Assembly (NCBI GenBank): GCA_029976005.1
Contig: JARKOQ010000125.1
Span: 1-62,750, forward strand
Direction: 5' to 3'
From: Aggregatilineales bacterium
GTDB taxonomy: Bacteria; Chloroflexota; Anaerolineae; Aggregatilineales; Ch27
Length of the DNA: 62,750 bases
The translations under genes were made by a program, and so were the position numbers. The notes under the pieces were generated by a model. That model had not been told where the DNA came from and made no database searches. It was given only the letters and a program-made list of their open reading frames with translations. Every line of letters begins with the position of its first letter. Position 1 is the stretch's first letter. Shown one piece after another: positions 52,527-60,995 of the stretch.

Positions 52527-53468
52527 TTAGTTGCAGCCCATCAGGCCGCCGTAAATCTCGGCCTTGTCCGGGCCGTACAGCGTGCCCACGATGATGTCCG
52601 TGGGCGGGATGCCGCCGGCGGTCATCATGGCCTGAGCCAGGGCCAGGTAGCTGGTCAACTGCGGGTCCTGCCAGGTCGCGGCGTTGACATAGCCTTCCTT
52701 GACCTCGGCGACCGTGTCGCAGGAGTTGCCCCAGCCCACCACGGGGATGGAGCCGGCGGCGACGCCGACCTGGTCGAACACACGCTTGATGCTGCCGGTC
52801 ACCAGGTCGCCCAGGCCGATGATCGCGTCGATGCGGTCCCCGTTGGCGGTCAGGTAATCGGACATGCGGGTGATGATCTCGGCCTGGTCGAGCGTGGCGT
52901 CGGTGATCTCATAGGTGACGCCGAGCGGGCCAAAGACGCTGTCGATGCCCTCGGTTTCGTTGACCTGGTAGGTCGCGCCGGGGACTTCAACCGGCATCCA
53001 CACGAAGCTGCCGGCCTCGACGTAGCCATTGTCCACCAGGTACTGCGCCCAGTCCGCACCGATGACGAAGTTGTCGCCGCCGACGTAGGCGTCACGGCCG
53101 CTGGTCTTGTCCTCGGTGTTCATGATAATGACCGGGATGCCCGCCGCATGCGCTTCGGCGATGACTTCGGTCAGGCTGCCGGGGTCGGGTGTGCTGGTGA
53201 CGATGCCCGTCGCGCCAGCGGCGATCGCCGCGCGCACGGCTTCCTGCTGCGAGGGGACGTCGCCCGCATGGAAGGAGGTGCGCACCTCGAAGCCGGTGTC
53301 GGCGGCGAACTGCTCGGCCCCGCCGAGGAAGAACACCCACACCGGGTCGGCCGGATCGCCGTGCGAAATCCAGTAGAAGACTTTGGGACCTTCCTGGGCG
53401 AAAATGGGGAGCGAGCTGGTCAGCAGCAAGCCCACAACCATCAAGACGACTGCCAATCTCTTGAGCAT
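52527..53468 (-). CDS. Monosaccharide-binding protein (Peripla_BP_4, CUT2)
   Basis: The 313-residue protein has a Sec signal (LAVVLMVVGLLLTSSLPIFA) and a type I periplasmic-binding fold with AIAAGATGIVTSTPDPGSL and GIPVIIMNTEDK, as in ribose-, xylose- and autoinducer-binding proteins. A GAAAGGG sequence lies upstream of the start. It is the first gene of the CUT2 operon. The substrate cannot be named; an aldopentose or a deoxysugar fits the neighbouring arabinofuranosidase and GH105 genes. Confidence 0.9.
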   Translation of the reverse strand: MLKRLAVVLMVVGLLLTSSLPIFAQEGPKVFYWISHGDPADPVWVFFLGGAEQFAADTGFEVRTSFHAGDVPSQQEAVRAAIAAGATGIVTSTPDPGSLTEVIAEAHAAGIPVIIMNTEDKTSGRDAYVGGDNFVIGADWAQYLVDNGYVEAGSFVWMPVEVPGATYQVNETEGIDSVFGPLGVTYEITDATLDQAEIITRMSDYLTANGDRIDAIIGLGDLVTGSIKRVFDQVGVAAGSIPVVGWGNSCDTVAEVKEGYVNAATWQDPQLTSYLALAQAMMTAGGIPPTDIIVGTLYGPDKAEIYGGLMGCN

Positions 53469-53800
53469 GGGAAACCCTTTCTCATTGGCCAGGAATGTAC
53501 ATCAGCAGGAAGTTCAAAACAGCGATCTACCTTATGGTTTGTGCGGCGGATTGCTCCTTTCCCGCCCGGCAGGCGGACTCAGGCGGAAATCATCAAGACG
53601 GTGATAAGGCCGGGGCGTGGAGCGACTCCACGCGGCGCGCCCAGGTGATCGGTGCTGAAGCTGTGCGGCGGGAAGGGCGGGGGTGCCGGCGGGGACCCCC
53701 TGCTGAGTTGGGTGGTTGGGGCATCAAAGAGCACGCAGAACCTCTTCCAGGCCGACTGCTCTTATGAATATGTCCGCATTATATCCAATTGTACGGACAA
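53469..53800 (-). promoter_or_regulatory. Promoter, operator-like repeats and long leader of the CUT2 operon
   Basis: On the minus strand a consensus TATAAT lies at 53783-53778, about 310 bases before the start codon. TGTCCG (53771-53776) and CGGACA (53794-53799) form an inverted repeat around it, and TTGTACGGACAA (53789-53800) resembles AraR-type half-sites. The roughly 300-nt leader contains a perfect GCGTGGAG/CTCCACGC hairpin (53615-53633) and GGGGGT/ACCCCC pairing. I recognise no known riboswitch in it and no gene. Confidence 0.5.
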
Positions 53801-53876
53801 TTTTGTGCAAAGTCAACCAGATTGAAAATTTGCAAAAGTCCCTGTCCGGTCTGGATCGCGGCCGGTGACTCGCTCG

Positions 53877-53905
53877 TTGACATCGACCAACATCTATGTT
53901 ATCAT
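53877..53905 (+). promoter_or_regulatory. Sigma-70 promoter of the riboswitch transcript
   Basis: TTGACA (53877-53882), a 17-base spacer and TATCAT (53900-53905) place the transcription start near 53912, a few bases before the riboswitch P1 stem. Confidence 0.8.
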
Positions 53906-53917
53906 AGGTTGTATAAC

Positions 53918-54017
53918 AACAAATCCAGAGCGGCGGTGAGAGAACTGGCTCGATGATCCGCCCGGCAACCGGCCTTTGGGCACGGTGCCCCTTCCAGCCC
54001 GTTCGGGAAGATTTGTT
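53918..54017 (+). ncRNA. SAM-I (S-box) riboswitch aptamer
   Basis: The 100-nt element closes with a perfect P1 stem, AACAAATC (53918-53925) and GATTTGTT (54010-54017). Between them, in the correct order, are AGAG-GCGG, the kink-turn and pseudoknot segment GATGATCCGCCCGGCAACC (53952-53970), the GGTGCC-C-TTCCAGC core (53984-53998) and a CCCGTTCGGG P4-like hairpin running into AAGAT. These are the conserved S-box positions, and size and spacing are normal. It senses S-adenosylmethionine and lies in the leader of the uncharacterised gene at 54091. Confidence 0.88.
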
Positions 54018-54024
54018 CATGACT

Positions 54025-54067
54025 GCAAACGAACGCTTCTCCATGCCGGGGAAGCGTTTCTGTTTGC
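54025..54067 (+). terminator. Riboswitch expression platform: intrinsic terminator
   Basis: AACGCTTC (54032-54039) pairs with GAAGCGTT (54051-54058) and the outer GCAAAC with GTTTGC (54062-54067), with a T-rich TTTCTGTTTG exit. In S-box RNAs, SAM binding promotes such a terminator and shuts off the downstream gene. I have not worked out the competing antiterminator. Confidence 0.7.
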
Positions 54068-54090
54068 GGTCCCACAGGAGAAATGCCCCT

Positions 54091-54624
54091 ATGTCTCAGA
54101 CGACCGCGCAACATGCATTCGCCCAGGCCACCGGCGCTTCCCGCGCCGCGCTGGATGGGGTCTACCGGCAGCAGGTTGATGATTACCGGGGGCGGGCCGA
54201 GCAGGCCCTGCGCGAAGTGATCTGGCCCTGGTACCAGACCTTCGCCGGATCGGAGCAGGCCGCCCGGCTTCGGCTGGCGATCCAGGAGAAGCGGCTGTTC
54301 CGCCCGGCCATTTCCGACCGGGTGGCTTACCTGCGCGAGGATGGCCGGCCGTGGGAGGCGTACGTCTTTCTGGAGGCGGGCGAATCCCGCGCGCTGCTGC
54401 CGCGCGTCCGGCAACTGCGCGACGGCCTGGAGCCGACCAGTACGGCACACGCCATGTTCCTGCACCAGGAGATGCGCTTTATCCCGCTGGATGAAGCGGC
54501 TCTGGCCGGTCTGGACCTGCACCCAATCATCCTTGTTGATTTCGCGGAGCAGATCGCGGCCCACGTCGTGGCCGCCCGCGTCGCGGCGCTGCTCGCGCGC
54601 GGCGCGGTGGGCGGGGAGGCGTAG
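54091..54624 (+). CDS. Uncharacterised protein under SAM riboswitch control
   Basis: The 177-residue product has no signal peptide, membrane segment or family that I recognise. It is rich in Ala, Arg, Leu and Glu and mostly helical, with a short predicted beta stretch (RVAYLREDGRPWEAYVFLEAG). Conspicuous segments are EVIWPWYQTF, AMFLHQEMRFIPLDE and ILVDFAEQIAAHVVAARV. AGGAG lies ten bases upstream; a closer ATG at 54083 is out of frame. It is monocistronic, between a SAM-I riboswitch and a terminator. S-box control is otherwise typical of methionine, cysteine and SAM synthesis or transport genes, so a role in that metabolism is the leading inference. Confidence 0.75.
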   Translation: MSQTTAQHAFAQATGASRAALDGVYRQQVDDYRGRAEQALREVIWPWYQTFAGSEQAARLRLAIQEKRLFRPAISDRVAYLREDGRPWEAYVFLEAGESRALLPRVRQLRDGLEPTSTAHAMFLHQEMRFIPLDEAALAGLDLHPIILVDFAEQIAAHVVAARVAALLARGAVGGEA

Positions 54625-54650
54625 GCGTCTCCAGCCGGTTTGCATAGAGC

Positions 54651-54684
54651 ACGGGGGAGGTCAGAGTCGTCTGGCCTCCCCCGT
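54651..54684. terminator. Bidirectional terminator
   Basis: ACGGGGGAGG pairs with CCTCCCCCGT, with an inner CAGA/TCTG stem and GTCG loop, between the convergent 177-residue gene and the GH51 gene. Confidence 0.85.
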
Positions 54685-54712
54685 TCATGTCACCGGCGCT
54701 TGTGGCGCGGAA

Positions 54713-56197
54713 CTACTGGATGGTCAGCGCCACCACGGACTTGGCCGGCATCCGGATCGACAGGCCATTGCCGCCGAGGCGCGCGCCCTCGAAGGCGACG
54801 GGGTGGACGGCATTGGGATTGTCGAAGGTGTTGTGGGCGGTCATCTGATCGGCGGTCAGGATGCGCCCGCTGACGCTGCTCGCGGCCATGCCGCGCAGTT
54901 CGCAGGTCAGATCGACGTCCGTGTTGGGGTTCAGGTTGCACAGAGTCAGCAGCACCGGCCCGGCGCCTTTGCGCGAGGCCGAGGCGCTGATGCCGGGCAG
55001 GGACTTGCCGCCCAGGCTGTAGCGCTCGCAGTCCAGGTGGAGGGCCAGGCGAGTCGCGTCCTGGTGGCCCTGGAACAGGTCGAAGACGTGGTAGGTGGGC
55101 GTCAGCAGCATCCGCTCGCCTTCGGTCAGGACCATCGCCTGGAGCACGTTGATCGTCTGGGCCAGGTTGGCCATCATGATCCGGTCGGCGTGCTCGTGGA
55201 AGACGTGCAGGGTCAGCCCGGCGACCAGGGCATCGCGCAGGGTATTCTGCTGGTACAGGAAAGCGGGGTTAGTCCCCGGTTCCGGCGGATACCACGCGCC
55301 CCACTCGTCCACGATCAGCCCGACTTCTTTCGCCGGGTCGTAGTAGTCCATGATGGCGATGTGCTCTTTAATGTAGTCGTCGATCTCCAGCGTCTTCTGC
55401 AGGGTCGTGAACCACTGATCCTCGCCGAACCGGGTGGCGGAGAAGTCCGTTTCGCGCAGGTAGACGTAGTAGTGCAGGCTGAGCGCGTTGATCGCGTTGC
55501 GGCCGCCCGGCTTATAGACGTCACGCATCAGGACTTCGGTGCCGTAGATGAACGGGCCGCCCATGCCGCTGGCGATCTTAGTGATCTGGTTGTCGCCATA
55601 GTTGCGCACGTAAATCTGGAAGCGGCGGTACAGGTCGGCGTAGTATTCGGGCCGCATGAAGCCGCCGCAGCCCCAGTTTTCGTTGCCGATGCCCCAGAAT
55701 TTGATCTTCCAGGGTTCGGGATGGCCGTTGGCCCGGCGGAGGTTGGCCAGGCTGCTGTCGCCGGGGAAGGTCATGTACTCGATCCAGTCGAGCATTTCCT
55801 GGGGCGTGCCGGAGCCGACGTTGCCGCAGATGTACGGCTCGCAGCCCAACTGCTCGCACAGGTCCATGAACTCGTGGATGCCGAAGCTGTTGTCCTCCAC
55901 GACGTTGCCCCAGTGGATGTTGACGGTGCGCGGGCGCTGGGCCTTGGGGCCGATGCCGTCTCGCCAGTGGTAGGCGTCCGCGAAGCAGCCGCCCGGCCAG
56001 CGCAGGTTGGGGATGGCGACCTTGCGCAGGGCCTCGACCACGTCGCTGCGGATTCCGCGCGTGTTGGGGATGGGCGAGCCTTCGCCCACCCACGCGCCAT
56101 CATAGATGCAGCGGCCCAGGTGCTCGGCGAAGTGGCCGTAGAGGTGGCGGGAGATCGTCGCCTGACCCTGATCGGCATTGATCACAATGCGGTTCAT
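54713..56197 (-). CDS. Alpha-L-arabinofuranosidase, glycoside hydrolase family 51
   Basis: The 494-residue protein has the family 51 TIM barrel with acid/base E173 in GIGNENWG and nucleophile E298 in [10 protein letters not shown], followed by the C-terminal beta-sandwich. Length is typical for intracellular AbfA-type enzymes and there is no signal peptide. ATG 56197 follows GGGAGGAAAG; the longer frame has no family content. It releases arabinose from arabinan or arabinoxylan oligosaccharides brought in by importers. A LacI-type operator palindrome lies about 110 bases upstream, separate from the GntR boxes. Confidence 0.93.
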   Translation of the reverse strand: MNRIVINADQGQATISRHLYGHFAEHLGRCIYDGAWVGEGSPIPNTRGIRSDVVEALRKVAIPNLRWPGGCFADAYHWRDGIGPKAQRPRTVNIHWGNVVEDNSFGIHEFMDLCEQLGCEPYICGNVGSGTPQEMLDWIEYMTFPGDSSLANLRRANGHPEPWKIKFWGIGNENWGCGGFMRPEYYADLYRRFQIYVRNYGDNQITKIASGMGGPFIYGTEVLMRDVYKPGGRNAINALSLHYYVYLRETDFSATRFGEDQWFTTLQKTLEIDDYIKEHIAIMDYYDPAKEVGLIVDEWGAWYPPEPGTNPAFLYQQNTLRDALVAGLTLHVFHEHADRIMMANLAQTINVLQAMVLTEGERMLLTPTYHVFDLFQGHQDATRLALHLDCERYSLGGKSLPGISASASRKGAGPVLLTLCNLNPNTDVDLTCELRGMAASSVSGRILTADQMTAHNTFDNPNAVHPVAFEGARLGGNGLSIRMPAKSVVALTIQ

Positions 56198-56307
56198 CGC
56201 TGTCTTTCCTCCCTTGTGGTGATCTCGTGTGGTCGTACTATGGCATGCCCGGCCCCGGATCGCAACTCCGGCAGGCAGGGAGAGACGGAGTGGCGCCACG
56301 GGGTATC

Positions 56308-56321
56308 TGTGAGCGTTCACA
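56308..56321. promoter_or_regulatory. LacI-type operator upstream of the GH51 gene
   Basis: TGTGAGCGTTCACA is a near-perfect inverted repeat with TGTGA/TCACA arms and a CG centre, as in LacI-family operators; CRP-type recognition is an alternative. The 213-base gap holds no gene. Confidence 0.6.
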
Positions 56322-56410
56322 ATAGTGATACCACCGATCGAGGGGATGTGCATAATTTTCGAGGCGCGACTTGCCACGCTGGGCTGTGATCTGCGGTCCG
56401 CGTGGCCGAA

Positions 56411-57454
56411 TTACAGGACGGACTCCAGCCAGGGGTAAACGCGGACGCCGTCCCAGCGGTGCCCGCCGTCGAACGGTGCGATTGCCACCGCCGCTTCCGC
56501 GTCAAAGCAGGCATAGATCGCTTGCAGGGTCTCGAACGCCTCCAGCGCGGCCGTCGTCGGGAAGAGCGGGTCCTGCCGCCCGGTTTCGATCAGCAGCGGG
56601 CGGGGGGCGATCAGTCCGGCCAGGTCGACCATCTCGGCGATTTCCAGCAGGCCGGGGATGTAATTGCAGGCGCAGTGGGGCGAGGCCATGATCGAGGCGC
56701 GGAAGCTGCTGAAGTAGCCGCTGACCACGGCGGCGCTGATGCGCGGCTCCAGGGCGGCGGCGAAGAGCGTGATCATCCCCCCGCCAGAGAGGCCCACGCA
56801 GCCCAACTTCCCGGCGGTCACGTCCGGCAGCGTTTCCACATAGTCCACCAGCCGGATGATATCCCACACGCGCAGGCCGGCCAGGGTCTTGCCGCACAGC
56901 AGGGCGCGGAGGCTGGTGGCGTAGCAGGGCGAGTATTCGGCCGAGCGCGCCTCGCCGGGGGTATCGCCGCGCTCGGCGGTGCCGCGCAGGAAGGGCACGA
57001 AGACCAGGTATCCCCGGTTGGCGATCTGGCGGGCGTAGTCGTAGTGATACTGGGCCAGCGCGGCCTGTTCCTCCGGCCCCTGGGCGATTCCGGCCAGCAG
57101 GTGCGGCGCGGCGCGCCCGTGCCCGTGGATGGCGATCACCGGCCGGTACGGCGGGGCGACATGGGCCGGGCGCAGGACGTAAAACGGCAGATATTCGCCC
57201 GGTTGGGTCTGGATGAGGGCCATGCTCAGGGCGACCGGCCCCTCCTCGCTGAGGTCGAGGACCTGCGGATCGAGCGGGCAGCGTTCCTCCGGCCAGCCGC
57301 CGAGGAGCTGCGTCACCCTGGCGCGCAGGGCGACCTGCCAGGCGTCGGCTTCCGGGCGCGAGGCAGCTCTGAAGGCCATCTGGCGCGGCGTCCGGGCGTA
57401 CCAGGCGAACAGGCCGGGCATCGTTTGAATCTGGAAGTCGGAGAGTTCCGGCAT
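56411..57454 (-). CDS. Alpha/beta-hydrolase, acetyl xylan esterase / dienelactone hydrolase type
   Basis: The 347-residue protein has the alpha/beta-hydrolase core with nucleophile S223 in GLSGGG, acid D295 in TGRQDPLFP and H332 in DGGHRW; HGHGR near 110-114 can form the oxyanion hole. The sequence is closest in style to the Abhydrolase_7 acetyl-esterase group that deacetylates plant oligosaccharides. No signal peptide is visible. It lies between the GH51 gene and a Gfo/Idh/MocA oxidoreductase gene in the same direction, but long gaps make separate transcripts likely. Substrate is inferred from context. Confidence 0.8.
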   Translation of the reverse strand: MPELSDFQIQTMPGLFAWYARTPRQMAFRAASRPEADAWQVALRARVTQLLGGWPEERCPLDPQVLDLSEEGPVALSMALIQTQPGEYLPFYVLRPAHVAPPYRPVIAIHGHGRAAPHLLAGIAQGPEEQAALAQYHYDYARQIANRGYLVFVPFLRGTAERGDTPGEARSAEYSPCYATSLRALLCGKTLAGLRVWDIIRLVDYVETLPDVTAGKLGCVGLSGGGMITLFAAALEPRISAAVVSGYFSSFRASIMASPHCACNYIPGLLEIAEMVDLAGLIAPRPLLIETGRQDPLFPTTAALEAFETLQAIYACFDAEAAVAIAPFDGGHRWDGVRVYPWLESVL

Positions 57455-57473
57455 GGGCGCATTCCCTGGTGGG

Positions 57474-57516
57474 CCGGAGCTGTTCGCGGGCGTGTGGACG
57501 GCGCGAACAGCTCCGG
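57474..57516 (-). terminator. Long hairpin between oxidoreductase and esterase genes
   Basis: A perfect 15-bp stem, CCGGAGCTGTTCGCG, with a 13-base loop lies 11 bases after the oxidoreductase stop and just before the esterase start. It lacks a U-tract and may be a terminator or processing site. Confidence 0.65.
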
Positions 57517-57526
57517 ACGGGTGAGA

Positions 57527-58867
57527 TCAGGACGAGGCCGGTTTGGCGGCCGGTTTGTCCGGCAGGTCGAACAGGTCGCGCACCCGGACGGCCTGATGGG
57601 TGATCAGCGACCGGTTCGCGCAGATTCCGGTCAGGATCGAGGCCGCCCCGTCGATGTGCGATGCGGCGCGGTTGAACGGATCGGGCGGCGGGGTGGGCGA
57701 GAAAAGCTGCTCCAGCAGGACCGGGTCCGCGCCGCCGTGCCCGCCTTCGCTTTCGGGGATGTCGACCTCATAGGGCACGCCGAACATGGGGAAGACCCGG
57801 ATTTGGGCGTGCTTGAAGGCCCCCTTGCTGGCCGAGAGATCGTGATCGTTGCCGGCCGGCTGGGCCTTGAGCCAGCCGGTGCTTTCCTGCACGTCCAGCT
57901 CGACGCGGCCCCGCGTGCCGTTGATGGCGACGCGCAGCCCTTCCCAGGGGGAATAGGCGATCAGGCAGTAGGAGAGGATCACGCCGCTGCGGTAGCGGAC
58001 GGTGACGGCCATCGTGTCCTCGATCGTGATCGGCTCCCCGAACACGTTGCGGTCGCGCAGGTAGCCGTCCTCGGCCTCCGCCTGGAGGTACAGGCCGTTG
58101 AGCTGGGGGTCCTGATCCAGGAAGAGGGCGAAGGGGTCGTTGGCCGCTTCCGGGTGGCCGGTGTAGCGGTTGTAGGCGTAGTGCTCGCCGCGCGCCTCGG
58201 CATTCTGCCGGCCGTAGAACATCAAATCACCGAAGGCGAAGACCTCCTCCGGGTAGGAATCGATCCACCAGTTGACCAGGTCGAAGTGGTGGGTGGACTT
58301 GTGAACCATCAGCCCGCCGGAGTTGGCTTTCTCGCGGTGCCAGCGCCGGAAGTAGTCCGCGCCGTGGCGGGTATCCAGCAGCCAGGAGAAGTCCACGCTG
58401 AGCGGGCGGCCGATCGCGCCCTGCATGACGACCTCGCGCAGGCGGGTGTAGGCCGGGGCGTAGCGGTAGTTGAAGGCCACGCGCAGGCTGCGGCCCGTCC
58501 GGACGATGGCGTCGAAGATGATCTGGGTCTTTTCCGCGTCGACGGTCATCGGTTTTTCCGTGATCACGTCGCAACCGGCGTCCATGGCGCGGGTGATGTA
58601 CAGGTGATGCGTGGCGTCGATGGTGGTCACGATCACCACGTCGGGATGGGTTTCGGCCAGCATCCGGTCAAATTGATCGGCGTGGTAGGTCGGGCAGGGC
58701 GGAGCATTGAATTCGTCTCGCAGCCAGTGGTTATACCAGTCCATGCGCGTCTGGTTGAGGTCGCAGAGGCCCACCAGGCTGCATGAGTCCCGGTAGGTGG
58801 TAGCCAGCGCCCGGATGTACATACCGGCCCGCGAGCCGGTGCCAACCAGGGCGTACCGTTTGGTCAT
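57527..58867 (-). CDS. Gfo/Idh/MocA-family oxidoreductase
   Basis: The 446-residue protein has an N-terminal Rossmann fold with VGTGSRAG, the EKPM motif ([14 protein letters not shown]) with the conserved catalytic-region Lys, and a C-terminal alpha/beta domain with HHFDLVNWW. Members oxidise or reduce sugars and sugar derivatives with NAD(P). It is larger than the 330-380 residues usual in the family, because of an insertion with [16 protein letters not shown]. It has no signal peptide. Context with arabinofuranosidase and rhamnogalacturonan genes suggests a role in sugar-acid or unusual sugar catabolism. Confidence 0.9.
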   Translation of the reverse strand: MTKRYALVGTGSRAGMYIRALATTYRDSCSLVGLCDLNQTRMDWYNHWLRDEFNAPPCPTYHADQFDRMLAETHPDVVIVTTIDATHHLYITRAMDAGCDVITEKPMTVDAEKTQIIFDAIVRTGRSLRVAFNYRYAPAYTRLREVVMQGAIGRPLSVDFSWLLDTRHGADYFRRWHREKANSGGLMVHKSTHHFDLVNWWIDSYPEEVFAFGDLMFYGRQNAEARGEHYAYNRYTGHPEAANDPFALFLDQDPQLNGLYLQAEAEDGYLRDRNVFGEPITIEDTMAVTVRYRSGVILSYCLIAYSPWEGLRVAINGTRGRVELDVQESTGWLKAQPAGNDHDLSASKGAFKHAQIRVFPMFGVPYEVDIPESEGGHGGADPVLLEQLFSPTPPPDPFNRAASHIDGAASILTGICANRSLITHQAVRVRDLFDLPDKPAAKPASS

Positions 58868-59012
58868 AGTGTCACCCTTCTCAATTCGTGGCGAGCATAG
58901 GCTCGTTCGGTTCTCGAAATGCCAGTCACCCTATTCTAGCGCCTACGTGCTTTGGCGCACGATCAGATCGGGCAAGGTCATAGAACATCAAAGGGGATTC
59001 CAGAAATCTGAG

Positions 59013-59060
59013 CTCGTCTTCTCGCGCGCCGTGTCTTCTGTGGGGAGATGCCTTTTTTAA
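59013..59060. repeat. Dispersed intergenic repeat, copy C (partial)
   Basis: TCGCGCGCCGTGTCTTCTGT followed by GGGGAGATGCCTTTTTTAAT resembles the right part of copies A and B. It is the only recognisable element in the gap 58868-59133. Confidence 0.45.
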
Positions 59061-59133
59061 TCTGACGCGATTACCCCGCGCTACCTGGTGGAGGGGATTG
59101 CCACCTCTGGGCTGAAGGGGTAGGCTTGGGGGC

Positions 59134-59763
59134 ATGATCAAGCCCATCGTGACGAATCCCTTCTCCCGCGAGGACTGGCTCGACCGGGTGATCACCCTGG
59201 CGGCGGCCAATATGCTGTGGCTGATGTGCTCCGTCCCCCTGGTGACGCTGCCCGCGGCGACGGCCGGGCTGTACGCGACCCTGGCGCCCTGGTGGCAGGG
59301 CGAGAACCCGGAACTCTTCCAGACCTTTTTCCCGGCGATGCGCCGCTTCTGGCGCCAGAGCAGCCTGATCGGGCTGCTGGACGCGGCCCTGCTGGGCCTG
59401 GCCGGGCTGAACCTGTGGATTCTGTCCCGCGCCGATTCGCTGCTGGCCTGGCCGCTGGCGGGGGTCAGCCTGTTCGTCGGCCTGACGGTGCTGCTGGTCA
59501 ATCTCTACTTTTGGATGCTGCTGGTCACGACCGATCTGCCCTTCCACCAGTTGATCACGATCTCGATCAAGCTGGTGTTCGTTCACCCGCTGCGCTCGAT
59601 CCTGGGGCTGATCACCGGGGCGCTGCCGCTGGCGCTGGGCTTCTTCTGGCTGCCGCAGGTCGTGGTGTTTTTTGGAATCTTCTCAATCGCGGTGCTGCTG
59701 GCGAGCGGCGCGATCTGGCCGGTGCTGATCCGCTACCGCCGCGAACTCTTCGACACGGACTAG
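59134..59763 (+). CDS. yesL: YesL-like membrane protein (DUF624)
   Basis: The 209-residue protein has five or six membrane helices and the YesL pattern: a start with LAAANMLWLMCSVPLVTLPAATAGLYA and a central LLVTTDLPFHQLITISIKLVFVHP. DUF624 proteins occur with CUT1 transporters and pectin or rhamnogalacturonan genes, but their molecular function is not known. A GGGG-rich ribosome site lies upstream. The GH105 gene follows after 52 bases, the same partnership as yesL and yesR in Bacillus, so the pair is very likely one unit. Confidence 0.75.
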   Translation: MIKPIVTNPFSREDWLDRVITLAAANMLWLMCSVPLVTLPAATAGLYATLAPWWQGENPELFQTFFPAMRRFWRQSSLIGLLDAALLGLAGLNLWILSRADSLLAWPLAGVSLFVGLTVLLVNLYFWMLLVTTDLPFHQLITISIKLVFVHPLRSILGLITGALPLALGFFWLPQVVVFFGIFSIAVLLASGAIWPVLIRYRRELFDTD

Positions 59764-59815
59764 ACGACCGTCCGCCGGGCACGGCGGGCTGTTTTTCAGG
59801 CAAAGGTAAACACGC

Positions 59816-60910
59816 ATGGTGGAGCACTCTCCCTGGGCCGTCCGGATGGCCCGCTCGGTGATGACCCAACGCCCGATCATGGGCCAGAAATGGACGTACG
59901 AATGGGGCGTGGTGCTCAAGGGTATCGAGCAGCTCTGGCTGAAGACCGGCGAGCAGGCCTATTTTGATTACATCAAACACAACATCGATCACTTCGTGAA
60001 CCCGGACGGCACGATCCGGACCTATCCCGTCGAAAGCTACAACGTGGACATGATCAACACGGGCAAGCTGCTGTTTGGCCTGTGGCGCGAAACCGGCGAC
60101 GACCGCTACCGCAAGGCGGCGGCCCGGCTGCGTGACCAGTTGCGGGTGCATCCGCGCACCCTCGACGGCGGCTTCTGGCACAAGCTGATTTACCCGCACC
60201 AGATGTGGCTGGACGGCATCTACATGGAAGGGCCGTTCTACGCGGAGTACGCCGCCACCTTTGACGAGCCGGAAGGACTGGACGACGTTGCCCACCAGAT
60301 CATCCTGATCGAGCAGCACACGCGCGATCCCAAAACCGGGCTGCTGTACCACGGCTGGGATGAATCGCGGCGGCAGAAGTGGGCCAACCCGGAGACGGGG
60401 GCGTCGCGCAACTTCTGGGGGCGGGCGGTGGGCTGGTTCATGATGGCCCTGCCCGACGCGCTCGATCACTTCCCGGCCGGTCATCCCCGGCGCGAGACGA
60501 TCATCCGGATTTTCCAGGACACCGCGCGCGCCCTGGCGGCGGTTCAGGACCCGGAGTCCGGCCTGTGGTATCAGGTGCTCGACCAGGGCGGGCGCGAGGG
60601 CAACTACCTGGAAGCCTCCGCGAGCTGCATGGTCACCTATGCCATCGCCAAGGGCGTGCGGATGGGTTACCTGGCTCCGGAGATGCTGGACATCGCCCGG
60701 CGGGCCTTCCAGGGGATCACGACCCGCCTGGTCACGGTCGACACGGCCGGGCTGGTGTCCCTGAACCAGATCTGTCACGTGGCCGGGTTGGGGGGCGATC
60801 CCTACCGCGACGGCTCGTTCGAGAATTACATCAGCGAGCGGGTCGTGACCAACGACGATAAAGGCGTCGGCCCATTCATCCTGGCCAGCGTGGAGTTGGA
60901 GATGGTCTAG
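59816..60910 (+). CDS. Unsaturated rhamnogalacturonyl hydrolase, glycoside hydrolase family 105
   Basis: The 364-residue protein is an (alpha/alpha)6 barrel of the YteR/YesR family. D133 in MWLDGIYMEGPFYAEY corresponds to the catalytic Asp that hydrates the unsaturated uronic acid left by lyases. HGWDESRRQKWANPETG and FWGRAVGWFMMAL are further family segments. There is no signal peptide, so it acts on imported unsaturated disaccharides. The DUF624 gene precedes it. Its presence implies use of rhamnogalacturonan I or a related lyase product; the lyase is not in the window. Confidence 0.92.
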   Translation: MVEHSPWAVRMARSVMTQRPIMGQKWTYEWGVVLKGIEQLWLKTGEQAYFDYIKHNIDHFVNPDGTIRTYPVESYNVDMINTGKLLFGLWRETGDDRYRKAAARLRDQLRVHPRTLDGGFWHKLIYPHQMWLDGIYMEGPFYAEYAATFDEPEGLDDVAHQIILIEQHTRDPKTGLLYHGWDESRRQKWANPETGASRNFWGRAVGWFMMALPDALDHFPAGHPRRETIIRIFQDTARALAAVQDPESGLWYQVLDQGGREGNYLEASASCMVTYAIAKGVRMGYLAPEMLDIARRAFQGITTRLVTVDTAGLVSLNQICHVAGLGGDPYRDGSFENYISERVVTNDDKGVGPFILASVELEMV

Positions 60911-60935
60911 CCGGAGAGCGTGCCCTATACAGACC

Positions 60936-60963
60936 AGGGAGCCAGCCATGTCGCTGGCTCCCT
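60936..60963. terminator. Bidirectional terminator hairpin
   Basis: AGGGAGCCAGC pairs perfectly with GCTGGCTCCCT across a CATGTC loop, between convergent genes. Confidence 0.75.
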
Positions 60964-60995
60964 GTGATTCTGGCCCGCTGGCTTGAAGCCGGGGA

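Noticed and set aside
53724-54645. Minus-strand frames over the riboswitch and the 177-residue gene
   Set aside because: They run antisense to the promoter, the aptamer and a gene with a good ribosome site, and carry no motifs.
60926-60935. CTATACAGAC as another GntR-type box
   Set aside because: It has mismatches in the core and lies between convergent gene ends, where no promoter is expected.
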